The position numbers and the translations under genes are program-made. The notes under the pieces were generated by a model, which did not search any database, had not been told where the DNA came from, and worked only from the letters and a program-made list of their open reading frames with translations. Shown in pieces: positions 1-4,977 of a stretch of DNA of 5,916 nt. Source of the stretch: Alphaproteobacteria bacterium (lineage in GTDB: Bacteria > Pseudomonadota > Alphaproteobacteria > UBA3830); contig BNWK01000081.1 in the NCBI GenBank assembly GCA_025998775.1, forward strand, positions 1 to 5,916, in the 5' to 3' direction. Within the stretch, counting starts at the first letter, position 1; each line of letters opens with the position of its first letter.

Positions 1-1
1 A

Positions 2-190
2 AATGCACAAATGAATGCGGTTCGCTGCGGATTCAAATCTCGCGCAGAGGTTGTTTCTGAACTTGGCTATGATATCGAAGAAATAGACGCAGAAATTGCA
101 GCCGATAACGAACGCGCAAAAAAGATGAGATTAATATTCGACTCACAGAATATAAACGAGGAAAACGATGATTCAAAAGATGCTGAATAA
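2..190 (+). CDS. Phage portal protein, lambda gpB family (C-terminal end only)
   Basis: The open frame enters from the left edge and runs 62 codons to TAA at 188-190. The residues include GFKSRAEVVSELGYDIEEID followed by an acidic/basic stretch (AEIAADNERAK). This is the characteristic C-terminal pattern of lambda-family portal proteins: a turn where the phage must 'return' to a degenerate Gly-Tyr-Asp-x-Glu-Glu motif, then a charged helix and a low-complexity polar tail. The portal is the dodecameric ring at one capsid vertex through which DNA is packaged and to which the tail later attaches. The last 23 bases overlap the start of the S49 protease gene in another frame, which suggests translational coupling. 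The gene order portal-protease-D-E supports the call. Most of the protein lies outside the window, so its integrity cannot be judged. Confidence 0.82.
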   Translation, partial: NAQMNAVRCGFKSRAEVVSELGYDIEEIDAEIAADNERAKKMRLIFDSQNINEENDDSKDAE

Positions 191-1193
191 ACCACTGATG
201 ATTGATCCGCAGTCGCTGGAAATGATTTCCGGCATGGAGTGGTTTCCTGCGGAAAAAGAAATTGAATACAATATACATAATAGTATTGCTGTCATTCCAA
301 TTCATGGTTTGCTTACAAAAAATTGTCAGTGCGACTCGCATTTTTTCGTAACGACATCATATAATGAAATTCACGAGCTCGTTGCGAACGCTTTAGAGGA
401 CTCCAAAATCAATTCAATTCTTTTGGATATCGACAGTCCAGGTGGAGAAGTCAGTGGACTGTTTGATTTGGTGGATTTTATTTATGAATCTCGAGAAGCA
501 AAACCGATTTATGCTATTGCAAACGATCATGCATTTTCGGCAGCGTATGCAATTGCATCTGCGGCTTCAAAAATTTTCGTCAATCGCACTTCTGGAGTTG
601 GAAGCATAGGAGTTATCGCCACGCATTTGGACATCAGCGAATACGATAAAAAAGAAGGCATAAAATATACGACAATTTTTGCAGGTGATAAGAAAAATGA
701 TCTATCACCACATCAACCTCTTTCGGATAATGCTATTTCCGATTTGCAAAAAGAAGTGGATCGTCTTTACGGAATGTTTGTTGCAGTGGTTGCAAGAAAT
801 AGAAACATCTCATCGGCTCAGGTCAAAGCTACTCAAGCGGCAACATATTTTGGTGCGGATTCGCTTTCGCTTGGTTTGGCAGATGAGGTTTGTGATGTTC
901 GCCAGCTTAAAGCTGGACATAATAATGTTTTCAATAGAGGAGGAAAAAATATGGCAGAAGACATCGAAACGTATCGCGCAGAGATTTTGGAAATTTCCAA
1001 ACTCTGCAAATTGGCTCACGCCGAAAATAAGATGGCGGAGTTCATCGAACAGCAATTAACGCCGGATCAAGTGAAGGAAAAATTGCTGACATCTGCAAGT
1101 ACTCAAAACGAAATCGTGAGTACGGTGTATCATCAGGAAAAAACAGCTGAAAATCCAGTGATTTCTGCTGCAAAAGCTAGGCTAGGGAGATAA
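168..1193 (+). CDS. S49 family capsid assembly protease (lambda gpC-like, SppA fold)
   Basis: This 341-residue protein is a serine protease of the SppA/ClpP-crotonase fold that matures the procapsid. Motifs in order: the beta strand IAVIPIHGLL (40-49); the oxyanion-region DIDSPGGEVSG (87-97); the nucleophile motif HAFSAAYAIAS with Ser124; the SGVGSIGV turn (142-149); and FAGDKKNDLSPHQPLS (171-186). Lys176 lies 52 residues after Ser124, the spacing I recall for the Ser-Lys dyad of SppA-type enzymes, so Lys176 is the probable general base. Residues about 262-341 form a helical, charged tail that follows the protease domain, as in lambda gpC, and this part is also a candidate separate scaffold. 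The start ATG 168 has GAGGA (158-162) five bases upstream and overlaps the portal end. The stop lies three bases before the decoration gene. No signal peptide is visible, which fits a phage rather than a cellular SppA enzyme. Family call is firm; exact cleavage targets are unknown. Confidence 0.9.
   Translation: MIQKMLNKPLMIDPQSLEMISGMEWFPAEKEIEYNIHNSIAVIPIHGLLTKNCQCDSHFFVTTSYNEIHELVANALEDSKINSILLDIDSPGGEVSGLFDLVDFIYESREAKPIYAIANDHAFSAAYAIASAASKIFVNRTSGVGSIGVIATHLDISEYDKKEGIKYTTIFAGDKKNDLSPHQPLSDNAISDLQKEVDRLYGMFVAVVARNRNISSAQVKATQAATYFGADSLSLGLADEVCDVRQLKAGHNNVFNRGGKNMAEDIETYRAEILEISKLCKLAHAENKMAEFIEQQLTPDQVKEKLLTSASTQNEIVSTVYHQEKTAENPVISAAKARLGR
902..916 (+). repeat. Perfect inverted repeat (6-bp stem, 3-base loop) upstream of the internal start
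   Basis: CCAGCT-TAA-AGCTGG forms a compact potential hairpin in the mRNA, ending 19 bases before the internal SD site and 34 bases before ATG 951. No T-run follows it, so it is not a factor-independent terminator. It lies in the codons joining the protease domain and the scaffold tail. It could influence translation of the nested ORF or be chance. Confidence 0.45.
936..943 (+). promoter_or_regulatory. Internal Shine-Dalgarno site for the nested scaffold ORF
   Basis: AGAGGAGG lies inside the protease gene, seven bases before an in-frame ATG at 951. It is among the strongest SD-like matches in the window, stronger than that of the protease gene itself (GAGGA). The codons it occupies read Arg-Gly-Gly, at the junction between the protease domain and the helical tail. 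This makes deliberate internal initiation plausible. Confidence 0.7.
951..1193 (+). CDS. Probable nested capsid scaffold protein (lambda Nu3-like), in frame with the protease
   Basis: An internal ATG (Met262 of the protease) preceded at ideal spacing by AGAGGAGG would give an 80-residue protein sharing the protease's C-terminus. It begins MAEDIETYRAEIL and ends with AKARLGR. It is rich in Glu, Lys, Ala and Gln, lacks Trp, and looks mainly helical, as expected of a scaffold. Lambda uses the same arrangement: Nu3 is started inside gene C in the same frame, so the protease carries a scaffold domain that brings it into the procapsid. Here the product would be much shorter than Nu3 (about 200 residues from memory). 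The protease domain ends at about residue 245, so the internal start lies exactly at the domain boundary. The SD site, start and boundary are seen; the scaffold function is inferred from the lambda arrangement. It could also be a chance start that only yields a C-terminal fragment. Confidence 0.62.
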   Translation: MAEDIETYRAEILEISKLCKLAHAENKMAEFIEQQLTPDQVKEKLLTSASTQNEIVSTVYHQEKTAENPVISAAKARLGR

Positions 1194-1196
1194 AAA

Positions 1197-1586
1197 ATGG
1201 CTATCGAAGAAAACAAAAATTTGGGCGATCTACTCAAGTACGAAGCAGATAAAAATTACTGTCGCGAGGTCGTGACAGTCGCTGCTGGACAAAATCTAAA
1301 ACTCGGAACAATTGTTGGAATAAAAACAGCAACCGACGAAATAAAGTCCGTATATTTACCAACTGGAGCACAAAATGAGGTGTTGGACGGAAGCGAAACA
1401 GCGGCTGGTGTTCTTTTAGAGGATGTAGACGCAACAGACGGAGTAAAAAAATCTTTGATGATTGCGCGTGATGCAATCGTCGCGAGTGGAGCAGTTGTAT
1501 TTCCTAATGGCGCAACTGCGAATCAGAAAAAGAAAATCAAAAAAGATTTAGAGGCTCGCGGTTTAGTAATAAGACAATCAGCTTAA
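1197..1586 (+). CDS. Head decoration protein, lambda gpD family (HDPD)
   Basis: The 129-residue product matches the usual size and pattern of the lambda D decoration family. An N-terminal polar arm leads into DLLKYEADKNYCREVVTV (11-28), then a beta-rich core with GTIVGIK (37-43). The diagnostic C-terminal block follows: AAGVLLEDVDATDG (69-82), the alanine/valine strand ARDAIV (90-95), and the ending KKDLEARGLVIRQSA (115-129). D-type proteins bind as trimers at the quasi-threefold axes of the expanded capsid and cement it against internal DNA pressure. The start at 1197 follows the protease stop by three bases and has GGGAG (1185-1189) at seven-base spacing. Its position between protease and major capsid gene is the lambda C-Nu3-D-E order. 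High expression would be expected, and the major capsid gene follows with its own strong SD. Confidence 0.88.
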   Translation: MAIEENKNLGDLLKYEADKNYCREVVTVAAGQNLKLGTIVGIKTATDEIKSVYLPTGAQNEVLDGSETAAGVLLEDVDATDGVKKSLMIARDAIVASGAVVFPNGATANQKKKIKKDLEARGLVIRQSA

Positions 1587-1597
1587 GGAGAAAAAAC

Positions 1598-2602
1598 ATG
1601 AACAATCCATTTGAAAGCGGCGCGTTTGATATGGCAGCGCTGACTGCATCCATAAATATACTGCCAAATTCCTACGGAAAACTGGAGGCGCTGAAGTTGT
1701 TTCCGCAAAAATCCGTTCGCACGAGAAATATTTGTGTGGAGGAAAAAAATGGTGTGCTGAATCTGCTGCCGACGCAAATGCCTGGAAATCCAGCAACAGT
1801 TGGCACTCAAGGTAAGCGCAAAATGCGCTCGTTTACGATTCCGCATATTCCCCACGACGATGTCATTTTGCCGGAAGAGGTGCAGGGCATTCGAGCTTTT
1901 GGAAGCGAAACGGAATTGCAGGCGATGGCCAACGTCGTCACGGATCACTTGCAAACAATGCGAAATAAACACGCAATAACTCTTGAGCATTTGCGAATGG
2001 GTGCACTGAAAGGCTACATTTTGGATTCCGACGGCTCTACCCTCTACAACTTATACGATGAGTTTGAAATTACGCCGAAAGTCGTTAGCTTTGCGCTTGG
2101 CACAACCACAACGGATGTAAAGAGAAAATGCTTGGAAGTCGTGCGCCACGTCGAAGATAATCTGCGCGGGGAATTCATGAGCGGTATTCATTGCTTGGTT
2201 TCCGCGGAGTTTTTCGATGCACTCACATCTCACAAAAATGTGAAGGAAGCCTATGATCGTTGGCAGGATGGAGCCGCTCTACGAGAGGACATGCGCAAAG
2301 GCTTCACTTTTGGTGGCATTACTTTCGAGGAATATCGCGGACAAGCAACGGATCACAACGGAAGTGTACGAAGATTCATTGCAGAAGGCGAAGGCCATTG
2401 TTTTCCTATTGGCACAACCGAAAGTTTTGTTACGTATTTTGCGCCAGCGGATTTTAACGAGACTGTGAACACGCTGGGGTTGCCTCTTTATGCAAAGCAA
2501 TGCCCACGAAAATTTGATCGCGGAACTGACTTGCATACTCAAAGCAATCCGTTGCCGCTGTGTTTGCGTCCAGGAATTTTGGTGAAACTCACCGCGGCAT
2601 GA
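1598..2602 (+). CDS. Major capsid protein, lambda gpE family (HK97 fold)
   Basis: The 334-residue protein is close in length to lambda E (341 from memory). Family hallmarks include a hydrophobic N-terminal segment (MAALTASINILPNSYG, 12-27), the RTRNICVEEKNGVLNLLPT strand region (41-59), and IPHIPHDDVILPEEVQG (81-97) of the extended loop. A helical stretch EHLRMGALKGYILDSDG (130-146) precedes the best-conserved C-terminal block, FAPADFNETVNTLGLPLYAK (281-300), followed by QSNPLPLCLRP (315-325). It assembles into hexamers and pentamers of the procapsid shell, expands on DNA packaging and is decorated by D. The start at 1598 has AAGGAG (1585-1590) at seven-base spacing; that SD overlaps the D stop codon. 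The reading frame is intact throughout. Several cysteines (46, 178, 199, 268, 302, 322) are present, but nothing indicates covalent crosslinking. Confidence 0.92.
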   Translation: MNNPFESGAFDMAALTASINILPNSYGKLEALKLFPQKSVRTRNICVEEKNGVLNLLPTQMPGNPATVGTQGKRKMRSFTIPHIPHDDVILPEEVQGIRAFGSETELQAMANVVTDHLQTMRNKHAITLEHLRMGALKGYILDSDGSTLYNLYDEFEITPKVVSFALGTTTTDVKRKCLEVVRHVEDNLRGEFMSGIHCLVSAEFFDALTSHKNVKEAYDRWQDGAALREDMRKGFTFGGITFEEYRGQATDHNGSVRRFIAEGEGHCFPIGTTESFVTYFAPADFNETVNTLGLPLYAKQCPRKFDRGTDLHTQSNPLPLCLRPGILVKLTAA

Positions 2603-2607
2603 GGTGG
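2601..2607 (+). promoter_or_regulatory. Ribosome binding site that decides the start of the head-tail joining gene
   Basis: GAGGTGG overlaps the major capsid stop codon (TGA 2600-2602). It sits five bases before ATG 2613 and eight before ATG 2616. A GTG at 2604 in the same frame lies inside this SD-like string and has no comparable site upstream, so one of the two ATGs is the better start. Confidence 0.65.
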
Positions 2608-2612
2608 CAATT

Positions 2613-2930
2613 ATGATGAAAGAAGCAATTACAAGAGCGCTTGATGATGCTTTTGAGCATCTTGGGGTTGACGTAATTTTTGAATCAGCGAATGCTTCTT
2701 CTTCATTTCCAATTGTCGCGTTGGTCAAAGAACCGGAAGGCGTTTATGAAGTCGGCAGCTCACGAGTCATAGGACAGGTTGCCGAATTTTCCGTGAAAGC
2801 TTCCGACGTAAAACCGAAAATTAGTGACGTAATTTTCATCGACTCGAAAAAGTATAAGATTCACGAGGAGCCTTTGTTAGATGCATCGAATTTAGCATGG
2901 AAATTTCAGGCTGTATTGTTGGAGAAATAA
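2613..2930 (+). CDS. Probable head-tail joining protein (lambda gpFII-like)
   Basis: The small 105-residue protein follows the major capsid gene, where lambda-type heads encode their vertex-completion proteins. It starts with an amphipathic helix (KEAITRALDDAFEHLGV, 3-19), then a beta-rich body: VDVIFES, FPIVALVKEPEGVYEVG, AEFSVKASDV, ISDVIFIDSKKYKIHEEP, and LAWKFQAVLLEK at the end. The late 'D-V-I-x-I-D-x-x-x-Y-x-I' strand pair followed by a tryptophan-containing last strand is typical of FII-like beta-barrel joining proteins, which attach below the portal and give the tail its docking surface. The start is taken at ATG 2613 because GAGGTGG precedes it; ATG 2616 would remove one residue, and GTG 2604 would add three. 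Function rests on position, size and predicted fold more than on residue identity, so 'FII-like' is moderately supported. Confidence 0.58.
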   Translation: MMKEAITRALDDAFEHLGVDVIFESANASSSFPIVALVKEPEGVYEVGSSRVIGQVAEFSVKASDVKPKISDVIFIDSKKYKIHEEPLLDASNLAWKFQAVLLEK

Positions 2931-2932
2931 TC

Positions 2933-3463
2933 ATGGGCGAATATTCAATTAGTGCTGCTGAATCAATCGTAAAAATCACGCAAAGCATAAATGCGCTGCC
3001 GGAGCAAATTGCGACAGCATCGATGCGTGCGCTGAATAAAACAGCTGCTTGGGTAAAAAGCAATTGTGCTCGGCAAATCGCCAAAGAAAAATTGGTGAAG
3101 CTGAAAATCATCAATGACAGAATTCGTGTTGTTAAAGCCAGCACTGCAAACTTGCAGGCGAAAATTCTAGCAGACGTTGTTTCCATCCGAGCTCGTGATT
3201 TGGGAAATTTACGACAGACATCTGGTGGAGTGGCTGCCGGAAAGCATTCATTTGAAAAGGCCTTTGTCGCCACCATGCCAAAAACCGGTTACAGAAGCGC
3301 ATTCAAGCGCACAACCAAGAAGAGATATCCAGTCAAGGAAATGTGGCTGCCGATTTATAACGAAGCTACTGCTATAATTGAAAAAACGATCGATGCGGAA
3401 GCTTCGGCAATATTTGAAAAACACTTTTTGCATGAATTGCGATTTATTACAGGTGCAATATGA
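2933..3463 (+). CDS. Prophage minor tail protein Z (lambda gpZ family)
   Basis: The 176-residue protein shows the pattern of the minor tail Z family. An N-terminal helix is followed by the signature ATASMRALNKTAAWVKSNCA (27-46), a Lys-rich helix ending in INDRIRVVKAS (60-70), a middle beta segment AKILADVVSIRARDLGNL (76-93), and a basic loop RSAFKRTTKKRYPVKEMWLP (121-140). C-terminal helices follow, ending HELRFITGAI. Lambda Z acts in tail completion and in preparing the tail for joining to the head. The start is set at ATG 2933, with GGAG (2921-2924) eight bases upstream. An in-frame ATG at 2897 would overlap the upstream gene by 34 bases and lacks a good SD. The stop overlaps the next start as ATGA at 3460-3463. 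The protein is strongly basic overall. Z beside a contractile-type baseplate is the combination I recall from WO-like prophages. Confidence 0.8.
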   Translation: MGEYSISAAESIVKITQSINALPEQIATASMRALNKTAAWVKSNCARQIAKEKLVKLKIINDRIRVVKASTANLQAKILADVVSIRARDLGNLRQTSGGVAAGKHSFEKAFVATMPKTGYRSAFKRTTKKRYPVKEMWLPIYNEATAIIEKTIDAEASAIFEKHFLHELRFITGAI

Positions 3464-3936
3464 AATTTATTTTAGATGCAATCAAAAACAAAATTCTCGA
3501 AAAAATTCCAGAAATAAAAACATGCATCGCTTATGCAAAAGGTCGCGAGGAGCTAGACGCTCCGGTCGTTTTTCTTGGCATTACCAATTACTCAGCTGGC
3601 CACGATCCAGCAACCGGACAACTTTCATTGGTTGCTCATGTGGAAGCACGAGTTGTAGTCGACTCAACAATCGACGATGCAGAATTTATTGTGCAAAATT
3701 TAGCATGCAAAATTGCAAACGTCGCTCATCTAAATTCGTTTGGAAAAGAAATTTCTCCGGCAGTGGTTTCGTCAATTTCAAAAGATGAATTTCATCCGGA
3801 TTTTAATATTTACCTTTGTTGGCTAATTGAATGGACACACGAGCTTCATGTCGGCGAATCCGTATGGAACAATGAACAGCCTCAAATTCCAGTGCATACA
3901 ATCGTAATTAATGGAGACGATCATCATGCAGTCTAG
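3460..3936 (+). CDS. Tail-terminator-like protein (Mu gp37 / gpU-type position), tentative
   Basis: The 158-residue protein begins with a helix (LDAIKNKILEKIPEIKT, 5-21). A beta strand follows with APVVFLGITNYSAGHDPATG (34-53), then a strand SLVAHVEARVVVD (56-68), a helix IDDAEFIVQNLACKIANVAH (71-90), and C-terminal strands with IYLCWLIEWTHELHVGESVW (117-136). This alpha/beta order (helix, strand with a variable loop, strand, long helix, then a Trp-rich strand pair) resembles small tail-completion proteins that cap the tail tube at the head-proximal end, such as gpU and Mu gp37. I recognise the layout rather than a firm family motif. Its place between Z and baseplate V fits tail completion. 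The start ATG 3460 overlaps the Z stop (ATGA) and has AGGTG (3451-3455) at four-base spacing. The end overlaps gene V by 11 bases. The His-rich C-terminus (DDHHAV) is unremarkable. Confidence 0.5.
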   Translation: MKFILDAIKNKILEKIPEIKTCIAYAKGREELDAPVVFLGITNYSAGHDPATGQLSLVAHVEARVVVDSTIDDAEFIVQNLACKIANVAHLNSFGKEISPAVVSSISKDEFHPDFNIYLCWLIEWTHELHVGESVWNNEQPQIPVHTIVINGDDHHAV

Positions 3937-4540
3937 TTTTGCATTTTCCGATTTATTTCGACGTGTTGCAAACTTAATTCGAATTGGAAAAGTTTCTGAA
4001 GTAAACGGCGCACAAGTAAAAGTCGAAATTGGAAAAGTCAAAACCAATTGGCTACCGATTGTTTCTACGGCTGGAGATACAAGTTGCTGGATTCCAATTT
4101 CGGTAGGCGAGCAGGTTGTTGTGCTGTCTCCATTTGGTGAAATTTCTCAAAGCGTAGTTTTGCGATCAATACATTACAATACTTATAATGCTCCAGAAAA
4201 CAAAAACGATATTTTATTTAATGCAAAAACCGATGTAAAAGCAAATGGAGAAAAAAAGCTTGAGGCATCGTTTGAAAATGGCATCGAGCTAAAAACAAAT
4301 GACACATATATATATGTGCATGATGGAAATGTGCTGTTGAAGTCAGGCAATGCTTCGATTACCATCGACAATAACCAGATCGAAATTTCATCTGGAAATT
4401 CAGGCATTACGCTATCATCATCTGGAATTCAACTGTCTTGCGGAGCATCGTCAATTGATATGTCCAATAGTAATATTTCGCTGGCTTCCACAAGTTTGAG
4501 TTCAACACCTCCGTTCTGCAAATGTATGGGAGGCGCTTGA
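3926..4540 (+). CDS. Baseplate assembly protein V (central spike, P2 gpV family)
   Basis: The 204-residue protein has two parts. Residues 11-85 are an OB-fold-like domain with the family pattern IRIGKVSEVN.....VKVEIGKVKTNWLPIVST, then WIPISVGEQVVVLSPFGE and a strand ending VVLRSIH. Residues about 95-192 are a repetitive beta region (GNASITIDNNQIEISSGNSG and onward) with alternating hydrophobic residues and many Ser, Asn and Gly. This fits the triple-stranded beta-helix needle that pierces the host envelope. The protein would be a trimer at the baseplate centre. Unusually, it ends PPFCKCMGGA with Cys198 and Cys200, which could bind a metal at the spike tip. P2 gpV instead is known for an iron-binding HxH near its tip. 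ATG 3926 is chosen over ATG 3911 because GGAG (3913-3916) precedes it by nine bases. It overlaps the upstream gene and is coupled to the next small ORF by TGATG. Confidence 0.87.
   Translation: MQSSFAFSDLFRRVANLIRIGKVSEVNGAQVKVEIGKVKTNWLPIVSTAGDTSCWIPISVGEQVVVLSPFGEISQSVVLRSIHYNTYNAPENKNDILFNAKTDVKANGEKKLEASFENGIELKTNDTYIYVHDGNVLLKSGNASITIDNNQIEISSGNSGITLSSSGIQLSCGASSIDMSNSNISLASTSLSSTPPFCKCMGGA
4303..4318 (+). repeat. 16-bp perfect palindrome within gene V
   Basis: CACATATATATATGTG is its own reverse complement. It codes for part of Thr-Tyr-Ile-Tyr-Val in the beta-helix region of V, where alternating Tyr/Ile codons naturally create a TA run. It is most easily explained by codon composition, and no second copy was noticed in the window. 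Confidence 0.35.
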
Positions 4541-4641
4541 TGATTGATATCAGTATTTTTGCTGAAAATACAGAACACATACGGTTGTATCAAAGTAGCA
4601 AAGCATTAATGTGTGCAGCGTCACGCTGCTGGAGTGTGTAA
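4540..4641 (+). CDS. Small unrecognised ORF between baseplate genes V and W (33 residues)
   Basis: ATG 4540 overlaps the V stop as TGATG and is preceded by GGGAGG (4528-4533) at six-base spacing, one of the best SD sites in the window. The product is 33 residues, beginning MIDISIFAENTEHIRLYQSS and ending with CAASRCWSV. I do not recognise it. It has an acidic N-terminal half and a basic Cys-x(4)-Cys-Trp end, with no clear membrane segment. The TAA stop (4639-4641) directly abuts the W start, and the SD of W (GGAG 4631-4634) lies inside its last codons, so translation would couple V to W. It is in the same frame as W, so stop readthrough would give a fused 145-residue protein. Known W proteins begin near the downstream Met, so a broken longer W gene is unlikely. 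It may be a real small structural or coupling protein, or only a leader-type ORF that loads ribosomes onto W. Confidence 0.55.
   Translation: MIDISIFAENTEHIRLYQSSKALMCAASRCWSV
4553..4571 (+). repeat. Inverted repeat (7-bp stem) inside the small V-W ORF
   Basis: GTATTTT-TGCTG-AAAATAC forms a perfect 7-bp, AT-rich stem with a five-base loop, beginning 13 bases after the small ORF start codon. No T-run follows the second arm, so it is not a standard terminator. Stability would be low because only one pair is G-C. Confidence 0.4.
4615..4629 (+). repeat. GC-rich inverted repeat directly before the W ribosome binding site
   Basis: GCAGCG-TCA-CGCTGC forms a perfect 6-bp stem with five G-C pairs and a three-base loop. 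It ends one base before GGAG (4631-4634), the SD of gene W. A hairpin at that place could expose or hinder the SD, and ribosomes translating the small ORF would unfold it. No T-run follows, so it is not a terminator. Its size and loop length match the inverted repeat at 902-916, which also lies upstream of an SD site. Confidence 0.5.
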
Positions 4642-4977
4642 ATGAAAGGCATGAGCAGAATTACTGGAAAATATTTGAATGATCTCGATCATTTGAAGCA
4701 ATCCATCGTTGATATTCTGAGTACACCCATAGGTAGTCGTGTTATGAAAAGGGAATACGGTTCACGACTGTTTGATCTGGTCGACAAGCCAATCAACAAA
4801 GAACTATTTCCACAAATTTACGCTGCAATTGCCGACGCTCTGCAAAAATGGGAGCCAAGACTGAAGCTTGAAAAAATTACGATTACAGAAATCAAAGACT
4901 CTCATATTTCAGTATCTCTGAACGGCGTTTATTTACTCAACGAACAGAAAATAACTCTGGAAGGACTTGTGATATGA
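4642..4977 (+). CDS. Baseplate wedge protein W (GpW/Gp25 family)
   Basis: The 111-residue protein carries the family signature near its N-terminus: GMSRITGKYLNDLDHLKQSI (3-22), then VDILSTPIGSRVMKREYGSR (23-42) and LFDLVDKPIN (43-52). The C-terminal half alternates a helix (QIYAAIADALQKWEPRLKLEK, 58-78) with beta strands (ITITEIKDSHISVSLNGVYL). Length is typical of P2 W. GpW/Gp25 proteins, whose relatives include the TssE subunit of type VI secretion, sit in the inner baseplate and link the sheath to the wedges. The start ATG 4642 has GGAG (4631-4634) at seven-base spacing and directly follows the stop of the small ORF. An alternative ATG at 4651 would trim only three residues. The stop overlaps the J start by ATGA (4974-4977). 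Confidence 0.9.
   Translation: MKGMSRITGKYLNDLDHLKQSIVDILSTPIGSRVMKREYGSRLFDLVDKPINKELFPQIYAAIADALQKWEPRLKLEKITITEIKDSHISVSLNGVYLLNEQKITLEGLVI

Noticed and set aside
902..916. The inverted repeat as a transcription terminator
   Set aside because: No T-run follows, and it sits mid-gene in a continuous structural operon.
679..1059. A second plus-strand open frame (126 codons) inside the protease gene
   Set aside because: It is out of frame with the conserved protease motifs and its product is rich in Arg, Trp, Phe and Ile without domain pattern.
2279..2728. A 149-codon minus-strand open frame across the end of the capsid gene and the next gene
   Set aside because: It lies wholly opposite two well-supported genes, has a composition typical of antisense translation (many Ser, Ile, Ala, Phe) and matches no family I know.
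2897..2932. An upstream in-frame ATG for minor tail protein Z
   Set aside because: It would overlap the previous gene by 34 bases and has no good SD, while ATG 2933 has GGAG eight bases before it.
2836..3276. A 146-codon minus-strand open frame opposite minor tail protein Z
   Set aside because: It overlaps the convincing Z gene, and its residue pattern is a reverse-complement artefact of Z.
3378..3788. A 136-codon plus-strand open frame over the Z/terminator-like junction
   Set aside because: The product is an Arg/Ser/Asn/Cys-rich string with no domain pattern and covers parts of two better-supported genes.
3911..3925. An upstream in-frame ATG for baseplate V
   Set aside because: The GGAG that best serves ATG 3926 lies directly at this ATG, so the downstream start is favoured.
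4303..4318. The 16-bp palindrome in gene V as an operator or recombination site
   Set aside because: It is mostly a TA run explained by Tyr/Ile codons, lies mid-gene and has no partner copy in the window.
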